Source: Todiramphus chloris collaris (taxonomy: Eukaryota; Chordata; Aves; Coraciiformes; Alcedinidae). Taken from it: a DNA stretch of 64,000 nt. This document shows positions 52,056 to 60,934 of the stretch, piece after piece. Each line of letters begins with the position of its first letter. Position 1 is the first letter of the stretch. Location of the stretch: the NCBI GenBank assembly GCA_025345505.1, contig JANVCC010000174.1, positions 1,462,489 through 1,526,488 of the forward strand. The letters are read 5' to 3'. Under the pieces are notes generated by a model. The model saw nothing but the letters and a program-made list of their open reading frames with translations. It did not search any database and was not told the origin of the DNA. The position numbers were made by a program, and so were the translations under genes.

Positions 52056-54461
52056 GTGAGGGGCGGCCGGCCGGGGAGCCGCGAGCTCGGGGCGGGGCAG
52101 ACAGCGGAGCGGGGCCCGCCGGGATAGCGCCTGTCCCCGCTGGGCTCCCGGGAGCCGCCGGTTAGGGCCTGGCTCCCCGGCGTGCTAGCCCGCAGGTGGC
52201 TGGGTGAGAAGAGAAGGGAGGTGCGAATAAGCGTCTGGAAGCGGTTTCACTGAAACGCGTCTTCTACACACGTGTCCAGGTTTGCAGCAGGAGTATCAAT
52301 TTCTGGAGCGCGTGCTGAAAAACAGCTGATGTGGAGACAGGTCCTGGTCTCCAGACCAAGTTCCTAAGAGTTGCTTGTCTCTTGTGAGGGGTGCAATAAA
52401 AGGGCAGAAGGTACATCACTTTGATTATTTCATTTGGTACTTGTTCTGTTCTGCAGCCCGTGGCATTCTGGCTGTTGGCAAGGCCGGGGAGCCCATCACC
52501 TTAGTACTGGCAGAAGATGGCACCATTGTGGACGATGAAGATTACTTCTTGTGTTTGCCACCTAATACCAAGTTTGTGGCCCTAGCCAAGAATGAGAAAT
52601 GGTCCAGCAAAAGCTCAGGTAACTCTGTGGATGAGGGGTGGGCGGTCTGGGATACAGCTGGTGAAATGAAGCTGCTTCAAGTGGGTCACGCTTGTGTCAG
52701 ACAGTGGAACAGCCTGGCTCACGGGCTCTGCGGATGAAGTGGACAGTGCTGCAGAGAAGTGGAAGCAGCTGGCCAGGCAACTGAAGGATGACCTGTCTAA
52801 TATCATCTTGATGTCTGAAGAAGACCTCCAGGTACAGTGGGGAAACCTCTAATTCCTGCCCTTGGTTCTGCCAAGCATCCATTTATCTCAGTAGAGATAC
52901 TGGCAGAGAACAGAGTAAGTAAATGCAATCTCAAGCTTAATTCAGCTGTTGTTCGGCTGTGATGCTAGAGTCAAATTTCTCCTTGAGGGGAAACACGACT
53001 GTCTGAGGAGGATGCTTTTATTCTGTGAGGGAGAATCAGTGACTGTCTTTGCAGTTCTGGCAGTGGGAGGGCAAAAAGTCAAGATCTGGCCAAACGGCAA
53101 GAGAGGTGGGCTTCTGTTTTCTCTTAAAAATGCACGTGATTCCAGTTTCCTGGACGCCTTTTGGCCTCTGGTAAGAGTGCTGGCTGCTGGAGTGCCGCTG
53201 CAGCCTCCCAGAACTAGGCTGACTTGTTATGACAAGAAGCCTTGTGAAACATGCTGGGTTTCATGGAGATGGAGGCTCTGTCACTCCAGAGGCTGCTGTC
53301 TGCACTGTCATCAGTGTATGGAAGGAGCTCCTCAGGCAGTCCATGTTAACAGGAGTGCTCTTGTTTTAAGGTGCTTATTGACGTACCACGTTCAGACCTG
53401 GCAGAAGAACTTGCCCAAAGTCAAACCAAAATCCAAGTATTGCAGGACACCCTGCAGCAGGTGCTGGACAGACGGGAAGAAGAACGCCAGTCCAGACAGC
53501 TCCTGGAACTCTACCTAGAGGCCTTGAAAAGTGAAGACAATGTCTTAAGCAAAGTAGCAGGTAGGGAGCACGAGGATGCTAGAGAAAGAGCTTTTCAGAG
53601 ATGCCTGAAGTAACTGAGTGGAGTAAGGCAGAGTGAAGGAGGGGAGTGAGTGCCTTGCCTAGCAGCTGTTGATGTGTGTGGGTGTGACAGATGGTATAGG
53701 GTAAGAGTTCTGACTGGGTGAGACCAAGAGTTCTCTCACTGCTGCATCACATTTCTCACAAAGCCTGGAAGTAGAATACTGGGAGAAAAGCTTAAACCCT
53801 GTAGTTATCCTTAACATTATGGGGTTTTTAAGTTAGAGGATGCACCTACACACAATGCATATTTTATTAATCTCAGAACCATCAAAGCAGTCCAGGCCAC
53901 TTTTCCTGTCCTGTGTTTATCACAGGCTATAATGATTTTGCTACTTTTCAGCATCTGAGACTGTACCAGGGAAGGAGATGGATGAGGTTGACACAGGTAC
54001 CAGCAGCACAGGCACTTCAGGCAAAACGGCTCTCAGTGACCAGATCCTTGCTGCTCTGAAAGAGAAACCTGCTCCAGAGCTCTGCTTGGACAGTCAAGAT
54101 CTAGAGGTGGGTGAGAATGACATAACTGTATCCTGGCAAATCTCAAGTTGTCACTACTGAATAGGTCTCTCGTTACTGCTGTTCTTAATGTGGGTGGAGG
54201 GGTTAGTGGTGGAGGAGTATCAGCAGAAAAGACTGTTGGCAATCTATCTTGCTACAGCTGGTCTTGAAAGAAGATACACAAGCCCTGTCCTCAGCTCTAC
54301 GATGTGACAAGCAGAAAGCTGAAGCTCTGCAGCAAGCCTGTGATCAGGAGCTCTCCAAGCGTCTACAGCAAGTGCAGACTTTGCATTCCTTAAGGAGCAC
54401 GTCAAAGGGGAAGAAAACACTACCCTGGGGAGACTGGCCTAGTTCAAAACGCAAAAAATAA
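51959..54461 (+). CDS. DFFA: DFFA, DNA fragmentation factor alpha (ICAD/DFF45), complete
   Basis: Chaperone and inhibitor of the caspase-activated DNase DFFB/CAD; caspase-3 cleavage releases the nuclease, which then cuts chromatin between nucleosomes. Six coding exons join in frame (51959-52055, 52457-52618, 52701-52831, 53371-53560, 53952-54106, 54258-54461), 939 nt, 312 aa against 331 in human. The CIDE-N domain covers about residues 6-82 with the conserved LVLAEDGTIVDDEDYFLCLP block at 48-67. Two DEVD caspase sites are at 98-101 and 204-207. A coiled, Glu/Gln/Leu-rich middle follows (about 131-190). The C-terminus ends in a basic SSKRKK, a likely nuclear localisation signal. The N-terminus is shorter than in human. 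Head-to-head with PEX14, tail-to-tail with CENPS. Confidence 0.95.
52457..52618 (+). CDS. DFFA: DFFA coding exon 2 (CIDE-N core)
   Basis: Acceptor TTCTGCAG at 52449-52456, then 162 nt encoding residues 33-86, donor CTCAG|GTAACT. The acidic patch EDGTIVDDEDYF is the face of CIDE-N that pairs with the basic face of the partner domain in DFFB. Confidence 0.95.
52701..52831 (+). CDS. DFFA: DFFA coding exon 3 (first caspase site)
   Basis: Acceptor TTGTGTCAG, 131 nt, donor CTCCAG|GTACAG; the upstream intron is only 82 nt. Encodes DSGTAWLTGSADEVDSAAEK followed by WKQLARQLKDDLSN and the conserved IILMSEEDLQ. DEVD-S at residues 98-101 aligns with the human DETD-S cleavage site at 117. Confidence 0.93.
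53371..53560 (+). CDS. DFFA: DFFA coding exon 4
   Basis: Acceptor TTGTTTTAAG, 190 nt, donor AGCAG|GTAGGG. Encodes VLIDVPRSDLAEEL and the long heptad-like TLQQVLDRREEERQSRQLL segment, the central helical domain of ICAD (human LQHTLQQVLDQREEVRQSKQLL). Confidence 0.94.
53952..54106 (+). CDS. DFFA: DFFA coding exon 5 (second caspase site)
   Basis: Acceptor CTTTTCAG, 155 nt, donor GAG|GTGGGTGAG. Encodes ASETVPGKEMDEVDTGTSST, then LSDQILAALKEKPAPEL. DEVD-T at residues 204-207 aligns with human DAVD-T at 224. LSDQILAALKEKPAPEL matches human ASHILTALREKQAPEL, the start of the C-terminal chaperone domain. Confidence 0.93.
54258..54461 (+). CDS. DFFA: DFFA coding exon 6 with stop codon
   Basis: Acceptor TTGCTACAG, 67 codons and TAA at 54459-54461. 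Encodes the C-terminal ICAD helical domain (LVLKEDTQALSSAL... CDQELSKRLQQVQTLHSLRS) and a Lys-rich tail ending KRKK. The tail is the presumed nuclear localisation signal; human ends in a different basic segment (NPKRARQDPT). Confidence 0.93.
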   Translation: MVLKEDTQALSSALRCDKQKAEALQQACDQELSKRLQQVQTLHSLRSTSKGKKTLPWGDWPSSKRKK

Positions 54462-56239
54462 CTGCCGCTCACAGTAGGTTTATGTTGGGTTTGGGTTTTT
54501 TGCATTAGAATCAATACAAGCAAGACATCATGGGAGACACAGTTTGCTGGTCGTACTGTGGTCTGGCTATGGACAACTACAATCTGAACATTGTCCTGAG
54601 GCTTAAACTCTTGTGATGATTCAAATCATGTGTAGCCAAAGGGATTTTGACTTTTTGCAGAACGCTAGAACAATGGTATTGCTAAACACAGCATGTAAGA
54701 GTTCAGCTTTGAATTCCTGGTTGGGAGCCAGAAGCTTCCATCTGACAATAATGGATCCAGCTTCTGAAGCCCCAGGCAGTTTGCTTACTTTGTCCTCCCA
54801 CCATTTCCAACGTGAAGGATGGAAGACCTCTGGAAGATGCTTTGAGGCACAGTTAATGAACAGAGCAGAGGGGTTTGCCAGCTGCTGTCTGGCTTTAAGC
54901 TCCAGCTTGGGATCTAGGAACTTGAATTCTTCTGCTAATGTCAAAGTCATGTAACTTCTGGGCTTCTTCCATAAGGAAGTCCTTGGGTGCAGTGAAAGCA
55001 CTAACTTGTAGAACACAGCAGAGGTGCAAATACTCGCTTTGTAAGGCTGTGGAGCAGAAGACTTATATTTGGCCCATCTGTATTCATCTCATCATTGCTG
55101 TAGTATCATGACACTTCTGTATTAACTGGCTTATCTTTAAACTCGATAAAGGCTTTTTTTTCTAATATCATTAAAAACTTTTTACTGTACTGTTGAACTA
55201 GTTTTGATATTCCCACCAGATGTTACGAGTAAAGACCGTGCTGATAAGTACAGTGTTAAGGATAGAGGAAGATAAAATTAAATACAGAAGTATTCTGTAT
55301 TAACTTGTCCAAAGTACTGAGATAGAATGTGTGTTTGTACTGGTGACCCTGCAGCAGAACTCTCCCCTGGCAGAACCTGTTCTTCTCTTGTGACAACAGA
55401 AGACATACATGAAAAAAATCTGACAAATGAGCTGAAATTTCTCAGAAAGTTTCAAGTTACAAATGCTTTCTACTATAATGTAAACCCCTCTGATTCAACA
55501 TAACCCTTTTGCTCTGTTTTGCTAGGGCAAGAAATTGGTTTTTAAAATATAATCTTCTGGCTTGTAATGTTACAGGCCACGGTAAGTAAAAAGGCTTCCT
55601 GCTGCTTTAAATAGCTACTTATTACAAGCTTTTCATGTTCACATCTTTCTGAAATAGCATATATGGCTGTGCATTGAAGGAGTTTTTGAAGCACACTATC
55701 ACACTCAAAGCCAATTACACTGAGCAAGCTGCTCCTGTGATCTTAAGTCTCAGCTTTTCATTACCACTCTTTCCATTATAAACCAGTTTTTCTCTCGCTC
55801 AAAGCTGCAATGCTTTAGCTTTTTTCAAAAAATATTGATCAAAAATATTCTTTCATCTGGTACCTTCTTTATCTTGGGGTATTATTTGAGGTATAAGTCT
55901 TACTAAAATCAGAACCTGATGATTTTAAACTCGGTTTTGGGGAATTGCCCTAAGCTGTACCCTACAGGAAGGAACAAGTGACTTCAAGGAAGATCTTGTC
56001 TCATGGAGCTAAGCAAGAAAGTGTTCAAGTCTTCGCTCTCTTGCTGCATATTTTGGACTCTCGTTGCTTGATTAAATTTCCCACGCAGTAGCTCAAGCAG
56101 CCTTCTCATTTCACTTGGCTGTATCTAATTCCTGATGTCTTCAGATCTGCTTCTTTGGAATACACAGCATTTGGAAAGCCAGCAGAGGGCAATGGCGATA
56201 CGCTCCTCACCGCCCCACCCCCGGAGCCCTGTCCCTACA

Positions 56240-56300
56240 GTAAAATCAAACACAACACCAGGTTTGAAGGGACCTCAAGGATCATCTGGTCCAACCTGAA
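56240..56300 (-). mobile_element. Short CR1 3' fragment
   Basis: GAAGGGACCTCAAGGATCAT followed by CTGGTCCAACCTG is the conserved 3' end of CR1 in minus orientation, preceded by a degraded terminal-repeat region. Only about 60 bp is recognisable. It lies between the DFFA and CENPS 3' ends. Confidence 0.7.
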
Positions 56301-56536
56301 AGTGAAGATCATACACCAGCAGCGTCTCAGGTGAAAAAGGACACAAACCATGCTTTAATTGTCAAAGCAACAGGAGAGAGATAGGGCTATTCAAATTAAA
56401 ATACTCATAACACCTTCCAGTCAAAAATGGAAGCAAGAAGGAAGTCAAACAATTACTGGAGAAACTAAGTAGCAGCACGGAGGGAGTTGCGTGTAATGAG
56501 GTATTATGCTCAGTGCGAGTGTTCTGCTTTAAACTA

Positions 56537-56542
56537 TTTATT
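56537..56542 (-). terminator. CENPS: Candidate CENPS polyadenylation signal
   Basis: The minus strand reads AATAAA here, about 245 nt after the CENPS stop codon, a reasonable 3' UTR length. It is one of few canonical hexamers in the interval. Confidence 0.5.
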
Positions 56543-56785
56543 TAAAGAATTTTCTTTTTAGTAACAGTAAGACACCTTTTTGTGAGCAAATAAGGCATTC
56601 TGGGTGTAAGCCATACTGAATTCTGTCAGACCTTTCATTTATACAACAAAAAAAACCCAACTAATTATGTTCACCTAGAAACCTACAGATCATTACTGTT
56701 GCTGACCTGCAAGAGGATCTCCCATAGGCTAACTCTGGTTCCTCTGGGATAAGCAAAAATGAACAGATATTACTTGAAAGGTAAA

Positions 56786-56935
56786 TTATGCCATGTTGGA
56801 ATCTTCACTTTCAGTTATAGCTGCTTCTTGTTCCTCCAAAGTTTTCCTACCCTTAGCTGCACTGGATTTCTTTTTCTTCTTTTGCTCCATGCTACTTGAT
56901 GTCAGCTCTTCACTCTTCTGGGTGATGTACTTTAG
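56786..56935 (-). CDS. CENPS: CENPS coding exon 5 with stop codon
   Basis: Acceptor GTTCTCAG, 49 codons and TAA at 56788-56786. Encodes LKYITQKSEELTSSSMEQKK, then KKKSSAAKGRKTLEEQEAAI and an acidic end TESEDSNMA. The basic tail after the fold is the part used for DNA contact in MHF. Confidence 0.93.
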   Translation of the reverse strand, partial: LKYITQKSEELTSSSMEQKKKKKSSAAKGRKTLEEQEAAITESEDSNMA

Positions 56936-59394
56936 CTGAGAACAGTAAACTATAATCAGTCATTTATTGAGGAACGTGAATTAATCAGGAGAAATTAGAG
57001 AGAAACGTTTCAGGGACATTAGCACGGCAAATTCCTATTATAAAAAGATGACAGACTCTGAAAAGTCTGACAAACATCAACTAGTTTTAATTCTTGCACA
57101 AAGCCCTCAGTGTAAACTGGATATCCTTGGATACTACAGCACCCTGGCAAGACTAGGATTTATAAATGTATGATACATCCACCTCTGGAACCAACACAGC
57201 AGCTTTAGCAGTTACTCAGAATTGTAGTTTGCTGAGATAAAACCTGAGCACAGAAACATTGTAAGGTTCCTCTGCACACACTTGATATAAGCAGTGCATG
57301 ATAGTTAGGAACACAACCTTCAGCTTGAGAATATACTAGGCCTTCTCAGGCAAGTTCATGTTGCATATTTCAAATCACAAATGAAAGGAAAAAAACCCCT
57401 CACATAAAATTAAAAATAGTACTGGAATATTCTTCTTCATGGAAGTGTCTACAGGTATGTTATAAAACACAGGAACACAGCATCAAGGAAAAAAACAAGT
57501 AATTTACTTCCAAGATTGACGGTGCTGTTACGTGTCTGTTTATTGCACTTTTGTACTGGGAACCTCAGCAGCCCTGTTGCAACCAGAACATTGCTGCTTG
57601 AATTGCAATCAGATCATTGCTGCTTGAATTGCAGTCAGATCTGCGTTCCCACAGTGAGGCACAGTGTCATGATGCAAAACAAGATAGAAATTTTACAAAA
57701 ATCACTGGACTGTGCCCACCCATCATCAATAAGCCAGGGAAATTGCTTAAGCAACAGTGGCTTCATCATGTATAGCCTTCATTCACATGGTCTTAGGAAT
57801 GAACCAATTGGTTTAAGAATGTTGTAAGACAGAAAATACAGTGACTCTTACCAAAGAACTGCTCCTTCTAGCCAAAAGCTTCACATCCTCTGAAGTGATT
57901 GTGCTTCTTTTTGCATGCCTGCATGAAATTAAAAATACTCCTTAATGCGTTTGCCAGCGTTGGTTGCAAGATGCTGTGCAGCATCTAACTCGGAACACTA
58001 ACTGCAGGGGCTTAATAGAGACCCAGTAAACCAAACAATGCCTCTTTTTCCCATCTGTAATATACAAACCCCTGATTTACACTTTTGTATGTGTACATCT
58101 AAATTCCCACATTTCCTGTAGAAAAAACAGTGGAATTGAGCAACCAGAATTTCAAGCACCATTGTTCCATTCCCTCTTACTTTGCTAGGAGGTCACTATG
58201 TTTTGACTCCCTAAAAGATTTCCTTAGCACCTTGGACCACCCATATGAAACACAGGCATGTCAGTAAGCATCTGTCACTCCCAAACCACCCCGTACCGCT
58301 CTGTATCTATGCATTAGACAATTACATGCAGTCATTAATGTAAACAATCACTTGTACCACATGAATGAACTTCCAAGATCTGGAAGAACCTAGAGGGGAA
58401 TCTCTATATCCTAACTTCACTATCTATTTCCTAACTTAAGAGCTGCTATTTAATCGGCCAGTAGAACCCTTTAAATCCTGAGTTATAAAACATCTTTTAA
58501 AGATGTTCTAGTTCTTGGAGCATAACAGAAAAAAAAAGGAAGTGTTTGTAACAATCGAGTACTCCGGTACCTACCTTGCAAACATTTCGAGGTCTTTTGC
58601 AAAGGTCTCTGGAGAAAACACAAAGATGCCACATATTTTACAGTGCTAACTCTGAGTAGGAAGAGATACATAACACAGTTCTGGCTGTTACAAAGGTGTA
58701 ACTGCAAATTACCCAAGTTAGTTATGAGAAGCGACCATAACTTGTTATTATGTGCCACTCTTGCACGGGCAGGTGGCCCACGCAGGATTTCCATACACAC
58801 AGAAATGCTTTTTCCAGGTGTGAAAAACAGAACCTGTATTTGTTGCCCTGTAATGTGAGAACCAACGCACCAGGGATACCAATTTCCCCTGCTGCTTTGG
58901 GTTGGGTTTTTTTTAAAGCATCGTTTCTCCAGCAATTGCTCTTGAACAAACAGATAATAGGCAAGCTTCTGTACCGCACTGCCTGAAGGTGATCTCCGAG
59001 ATCGCCGCAATGCTCTGCTTGCTGAACTGCATGGCTTTGTCTTCCGCCACTTCCTGGCACAGGCAGCCAACCGTGTAGTGAACCGCAGCCTTCAGCCTCT
59101 GAAAGGACCCAAGGCAGCGACAGGTCAGTTAGAAATCAGCAGGAAAACGGCACGACCGCTTAACAGGACGTCACGAAAGCGACCGTTCACGGACCCCTAC
59201 GCGCCCCGCAACGCCGCGCTCCTCGCTCAGCGCCCCGCACACCCCAGGCCCCGGCCCGGCCTTGCCCCGGCCGCACCTGAAGGCCAGCCCCGGCTCGGCG
59301 GGAGCGGGGCCGGGGCCGCGGGCCCGGGGAGGAGGCGGCAGCCCCGCCGTACCTGGGTGAGCAGGACCCGCTCTTCGCCGCCCGCCGCCTCCAT
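56786..59394 (-). CDS. CENPS: CENPS (CENP-S/MHF1/APITD1) histone-fold protein, complete
   Basis: CENP-S pairs with CENP-X in a histone-fold tetramer (MHF) that works in the CENP-T/W/S/X kinetochore complex and as a cofactor of the FANCM translocase at stalled forks and crosslinks. Five coding exons on the minus strand (59353-59394, 58975-59098, 58575-58608, 57852-57918, 56786-56935) join in frame to 417 nt, 138 aa, the same length as human. The histone fold runs from about residue 15 to 95: RLKAAVHYTVGCLCQEVAED, FSKQSIAAISEITFRQC, FAKDLEMFARHAKR, SEDVKLLARRSSSLLKYI. The tail is Lys-rich (EQKKKKKSSAAKGRK) and acidic at the very end, as in other CENP-S proteins. The promoter is a CpG island with an E2F-like site. 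Confidence 0.95.
57590..57641. repeat. Tandem duplication, 2 x 26 bp
   Basis: ATTGCTGCTTGAATTGCA(A/G)TCAGATC occurs twice in direct succession (57590-57615 and 57616-57641) with one difference, in CENPS intron 4. Likely a recent local duplication. Confidence 0.9.
57852..57918 (-). CDS. CENPS: CENPS coding exon 4
   Basis: Acceptor TTCATGCAG, 67 nt encoding (R)HAKRSTITSEDVKLLARRSS and SL, donor TTTG|GTAAGAG. Corresponds to the third histone-fold helix region (human HAKRTTINTEDVKLLARRSNSL). Confidence 0.95.
58575..58608 (-). CDS. CENPS: CENPS coding exon 3 (34-nt microexon)
   Basis: Acceptor TTCTCCAG, 34 nt encoding (E)TFAKDLEMFA(R), donor GCAAG|GTAGG. Aligns with human ENFAKDLEMFAR. Both flanking junctions split codons, and the frame only closes when all exons are used. 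Confidence 0.93.
58975..59098 (-). CDS. CENPS: CENPS coding exon 2
   Basis: Acceptor CCTTTCAG, 124 nt encoding RLKAAVHYTVGCLCQEVAED through KAMQFSKQSIAAISEITFRQ and C, plus one base; donor TGCG|GTACAG. This is helix 1, loop and helix 2 of the histone fold, nearly identical to human. Confidence 0.95.
59353..59394 (-). CDS. CENPS: CENPS coding exon 1
   Basis: The minus strand reads ATG at 59394, then MEAAGGEERVLLTQ and donor CCCAG|GTACGG. Fourteen codons, phase 0. The sequence diverges from human (MEEEAETEEQQRFSYQQ) but keeps length class, acidity and position just before the histone fold. Confidence 0.85.
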
Positions 59395-59421
59395 GGCTCG
59401 TCCCGCCGCGGCCCGCCCGCC

Positions 59422-59430
59422 TTTCCCGCC
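59422..59430 (+). promoter_or_regulatory. CENPS: E2F-like site upstream of CENPS
   Basis: TTTCCCGCC, a strong match to the E2F consensus TTTSSCGC, about 28 bp upstream of the CENPS start codon. E2F control would suit a protein needed for S-phase DNA repair and kinetochore assembly. Motif evidence only. Confidence 0.45.
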
Positions 59431-59740
59431 CGGCGCGGGGGGGCGGGGCTGCGCCGCCGCCATGCCCGGAGCCCCCGCCCGCGCAGGCCGCGCCCGCGGC
59501 GTCGGAGAGGGGGGCTCGGGGCTGCGGCTGGGGCGGCTCGGGGCCGGGAGAAGGAACGCGCTGAGGATTTCAGCGCGGCGGGACTCCGCGGAGAGCGGAT
59601 GTTTTCCCCAGCGCTCCTAAGCAGTAAACCAGCTCGGCGGGAGTATCCCGGTCCCCGAAACACACGGCCTCAGCACCGGGTAACCTGCCCGCTGTGCCCC
59701 GCCGCGGCTGCGAACTCAGGTTCCTAAACCACAAGCCCTG

Positions 59741-60620
59741 GAGCAAACGGGCTACCAACGGGTTCATGACCCTCCCGTTACCGTCACACATTTCTTCTAC
59801 AGGATTCCTCAATCTTACAATATCATCTGCTGAAATGTGGCTTTAAATTGAAACTAAGCTTTTGCTCATTATACAGACATTTAGCTGCCTTAGCAGAGAT
59901 AAACGGAGCAAAAAATTAATATAAAAAATTCAGTGCGCAGCACAAAATTAAACACTCGAGGGGGTCTGAGGAGAAAATTAAAAAAAAACCCAAAACAAAC
60001 ACTAGTAAGGGCACCCAAGTGAATTTTCAGCAGTCCTGAAGATGGCTGGCAGGGGGATCTCAGGAAGGGTAGGGCCAACTTTGCAGGTATTTTTAATTGC
60101 CCCATGGGAAGGGGAGGCAAAGAAGCAGGGATATCTGGGGAGAAGAGTGAGAAGCGTGCAAGCACACAGCTGAACCAACAGCTTGTGCCAGGGCTTTAAA
60201 CCAGGAACAACAGCTGGAGGGAGAACATCTGGGTGATGGGAGTGTCAGTCTTGACACTCTTGACCTGCATTCAAATTTCTCCATGATCCTTCACCTTTTC
60301 CTAGGAAACAAGCAGAGCTCATGGTGTAGGGGAACACCCAGAAAGAAATCTTTAAGAACCAAGCTACTGCCTGTTCTGAATAAACAATGGCAACCAAAAA
60401 ATAAGGCCTTTACCTCCCTGGCATCACGGGTAGTGTTACTGTGCTGTCTGCCAGACTCCACTTTAGCAACTATTGAAGTGCATCCGTCTCTATCTTGATC
60501 CCTATGAGTTTATGCACTATAATACAATAAAAATAATATTGTCAAATTCTATTCTATTAAATACTGCACAAGATATTTTAGCCAGTTTTGGCCAGCAGCA
60601 GTGGAAAGAAAACACTTCAA
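59741..60620. other. Interval between PGD 3' end and the CENPS promoter
   Basis: About 0.9 kb of ordinary sequence. No exon, recognisable repeat or RNA gene was seen apart from short A-rich runs. Confidence 0.6.
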
Positions 60621-60636
60621 TACATTTATAAGGAAA

Positions 60637-60642
60637 TTTATT
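60637..60642 (-). terminator. PGD: Candidate PGD polyadenylation signal
   Basis: AATAAA on the minus strand about 175 nt after the PGD stop codon. A (TA)n tract at 60661-60677 lies between stop and signal. It is the nearest canonical hexamer downstream of the stop. Confidence 0.5.
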
Positions 60643-60660
60643 TAGCTTTTTTATATGATT

Positions 60661-60677
60661 TTATATATATATATATA
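60661..60677. repeat. (TA)n tract in the PGD 3' UTR
   Basis: Eight TA units between the PGD stop codon and its candidate poly-A signal. Confidence 0.85.
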
Positions 60678-60814
60678 CTGAGATATATGAAATATACCCA
60701 CAAGTTATTACAAAAGTGTCCAACACGAGTTCTAGCACAATACAGTAAAAAGTGGCATTCTAGGAGGAATATCTGAGATCTACAGTATCTTGACTTCAAG
60801 AGGAAATGATTCCA

Positions 60815-60934
60815 TTAGACATTGTAGGCAGAAGAGGAGACATTTCCTCCATGGCCTGTCCAGTTAGTATGGATAAATACACCCGGCTTCGATAGTAATT
60901 CGTACGTGTGTGCACCAAAGTAATCGCGCTGAGC
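60815..60934 (-). CDS. PGD: PGD last coding exon with stop codon
   Basis: Acceptor CTGTTCTAG, 39 codons and TAA at 60817-60815. Encodes [39 protein letters not shown]. The tail threads through the other subunit of the dimer. The end YNV replaces human YNA. Confidence 0.96.
   Translation of the reverse strand, partial: AQRDYFGAHTYELLSKPGVFIHTNWTGHGGNVSSSAYNV

Larger units (their letters stand above)
50380..52200. promoter_or_regulatory. CpG island and divergent promoter of PEX14 and DFFA
   Basis: The sequence is very GC- and CpG-rich and contains both start codons, PEX14 on the minus strand at 51033 and DFFA on the plus strand at 51959, so the two genes must share or abut promoters. A CCAATGG box lies on the minus strand at 51323-51317. 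GC boxes occur near 51881-51890 and 51921-51939. No TATA box is apparent, typical for broadly expressed genes. Transcription start sites cannot be placed from sequence. Confidence 0.8.
54462..56785. other. Tail-to-tail interval between DFFA and CENPS
   Basis: Contains the 3' UTRs of both genes. DFFA has weak candidate poly-A signals only (ATTAAA at 55170-55175 and near 55277). CENPS has AATAAA on the minus strand at 56542-56537. A CR1 fragment lies at 56240-56300. No coding exon was found. In particular no frame encodes the somatostatin-type NFFWKT core expected of cortistatin, which occupies this interval in mammals. Confidence 0.65.
59100..59740. promoter_or_regulatory. CENPS: CpG island at the CENPS promoter
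   Basis: CpG-dense sequence around and upstream of the CENPS start codon, with several GC boxes and no TATA box. It lies between CENPS and the 3' end of PGD, which points in the same direction, so this is a stand-alone promoter and not a bidirectional pair. Long open frames on the opposite strand (59078-59620) follow from base composition. Confidence 0.75.

Noticed and set aside
59078-59663. Open frames in the CENPS promoter island (about 158-180 codons)
   Set aside because: Compositional artefact; they overlap the promoter, CENPS exon 1 and part of exon 2 without family similarity.
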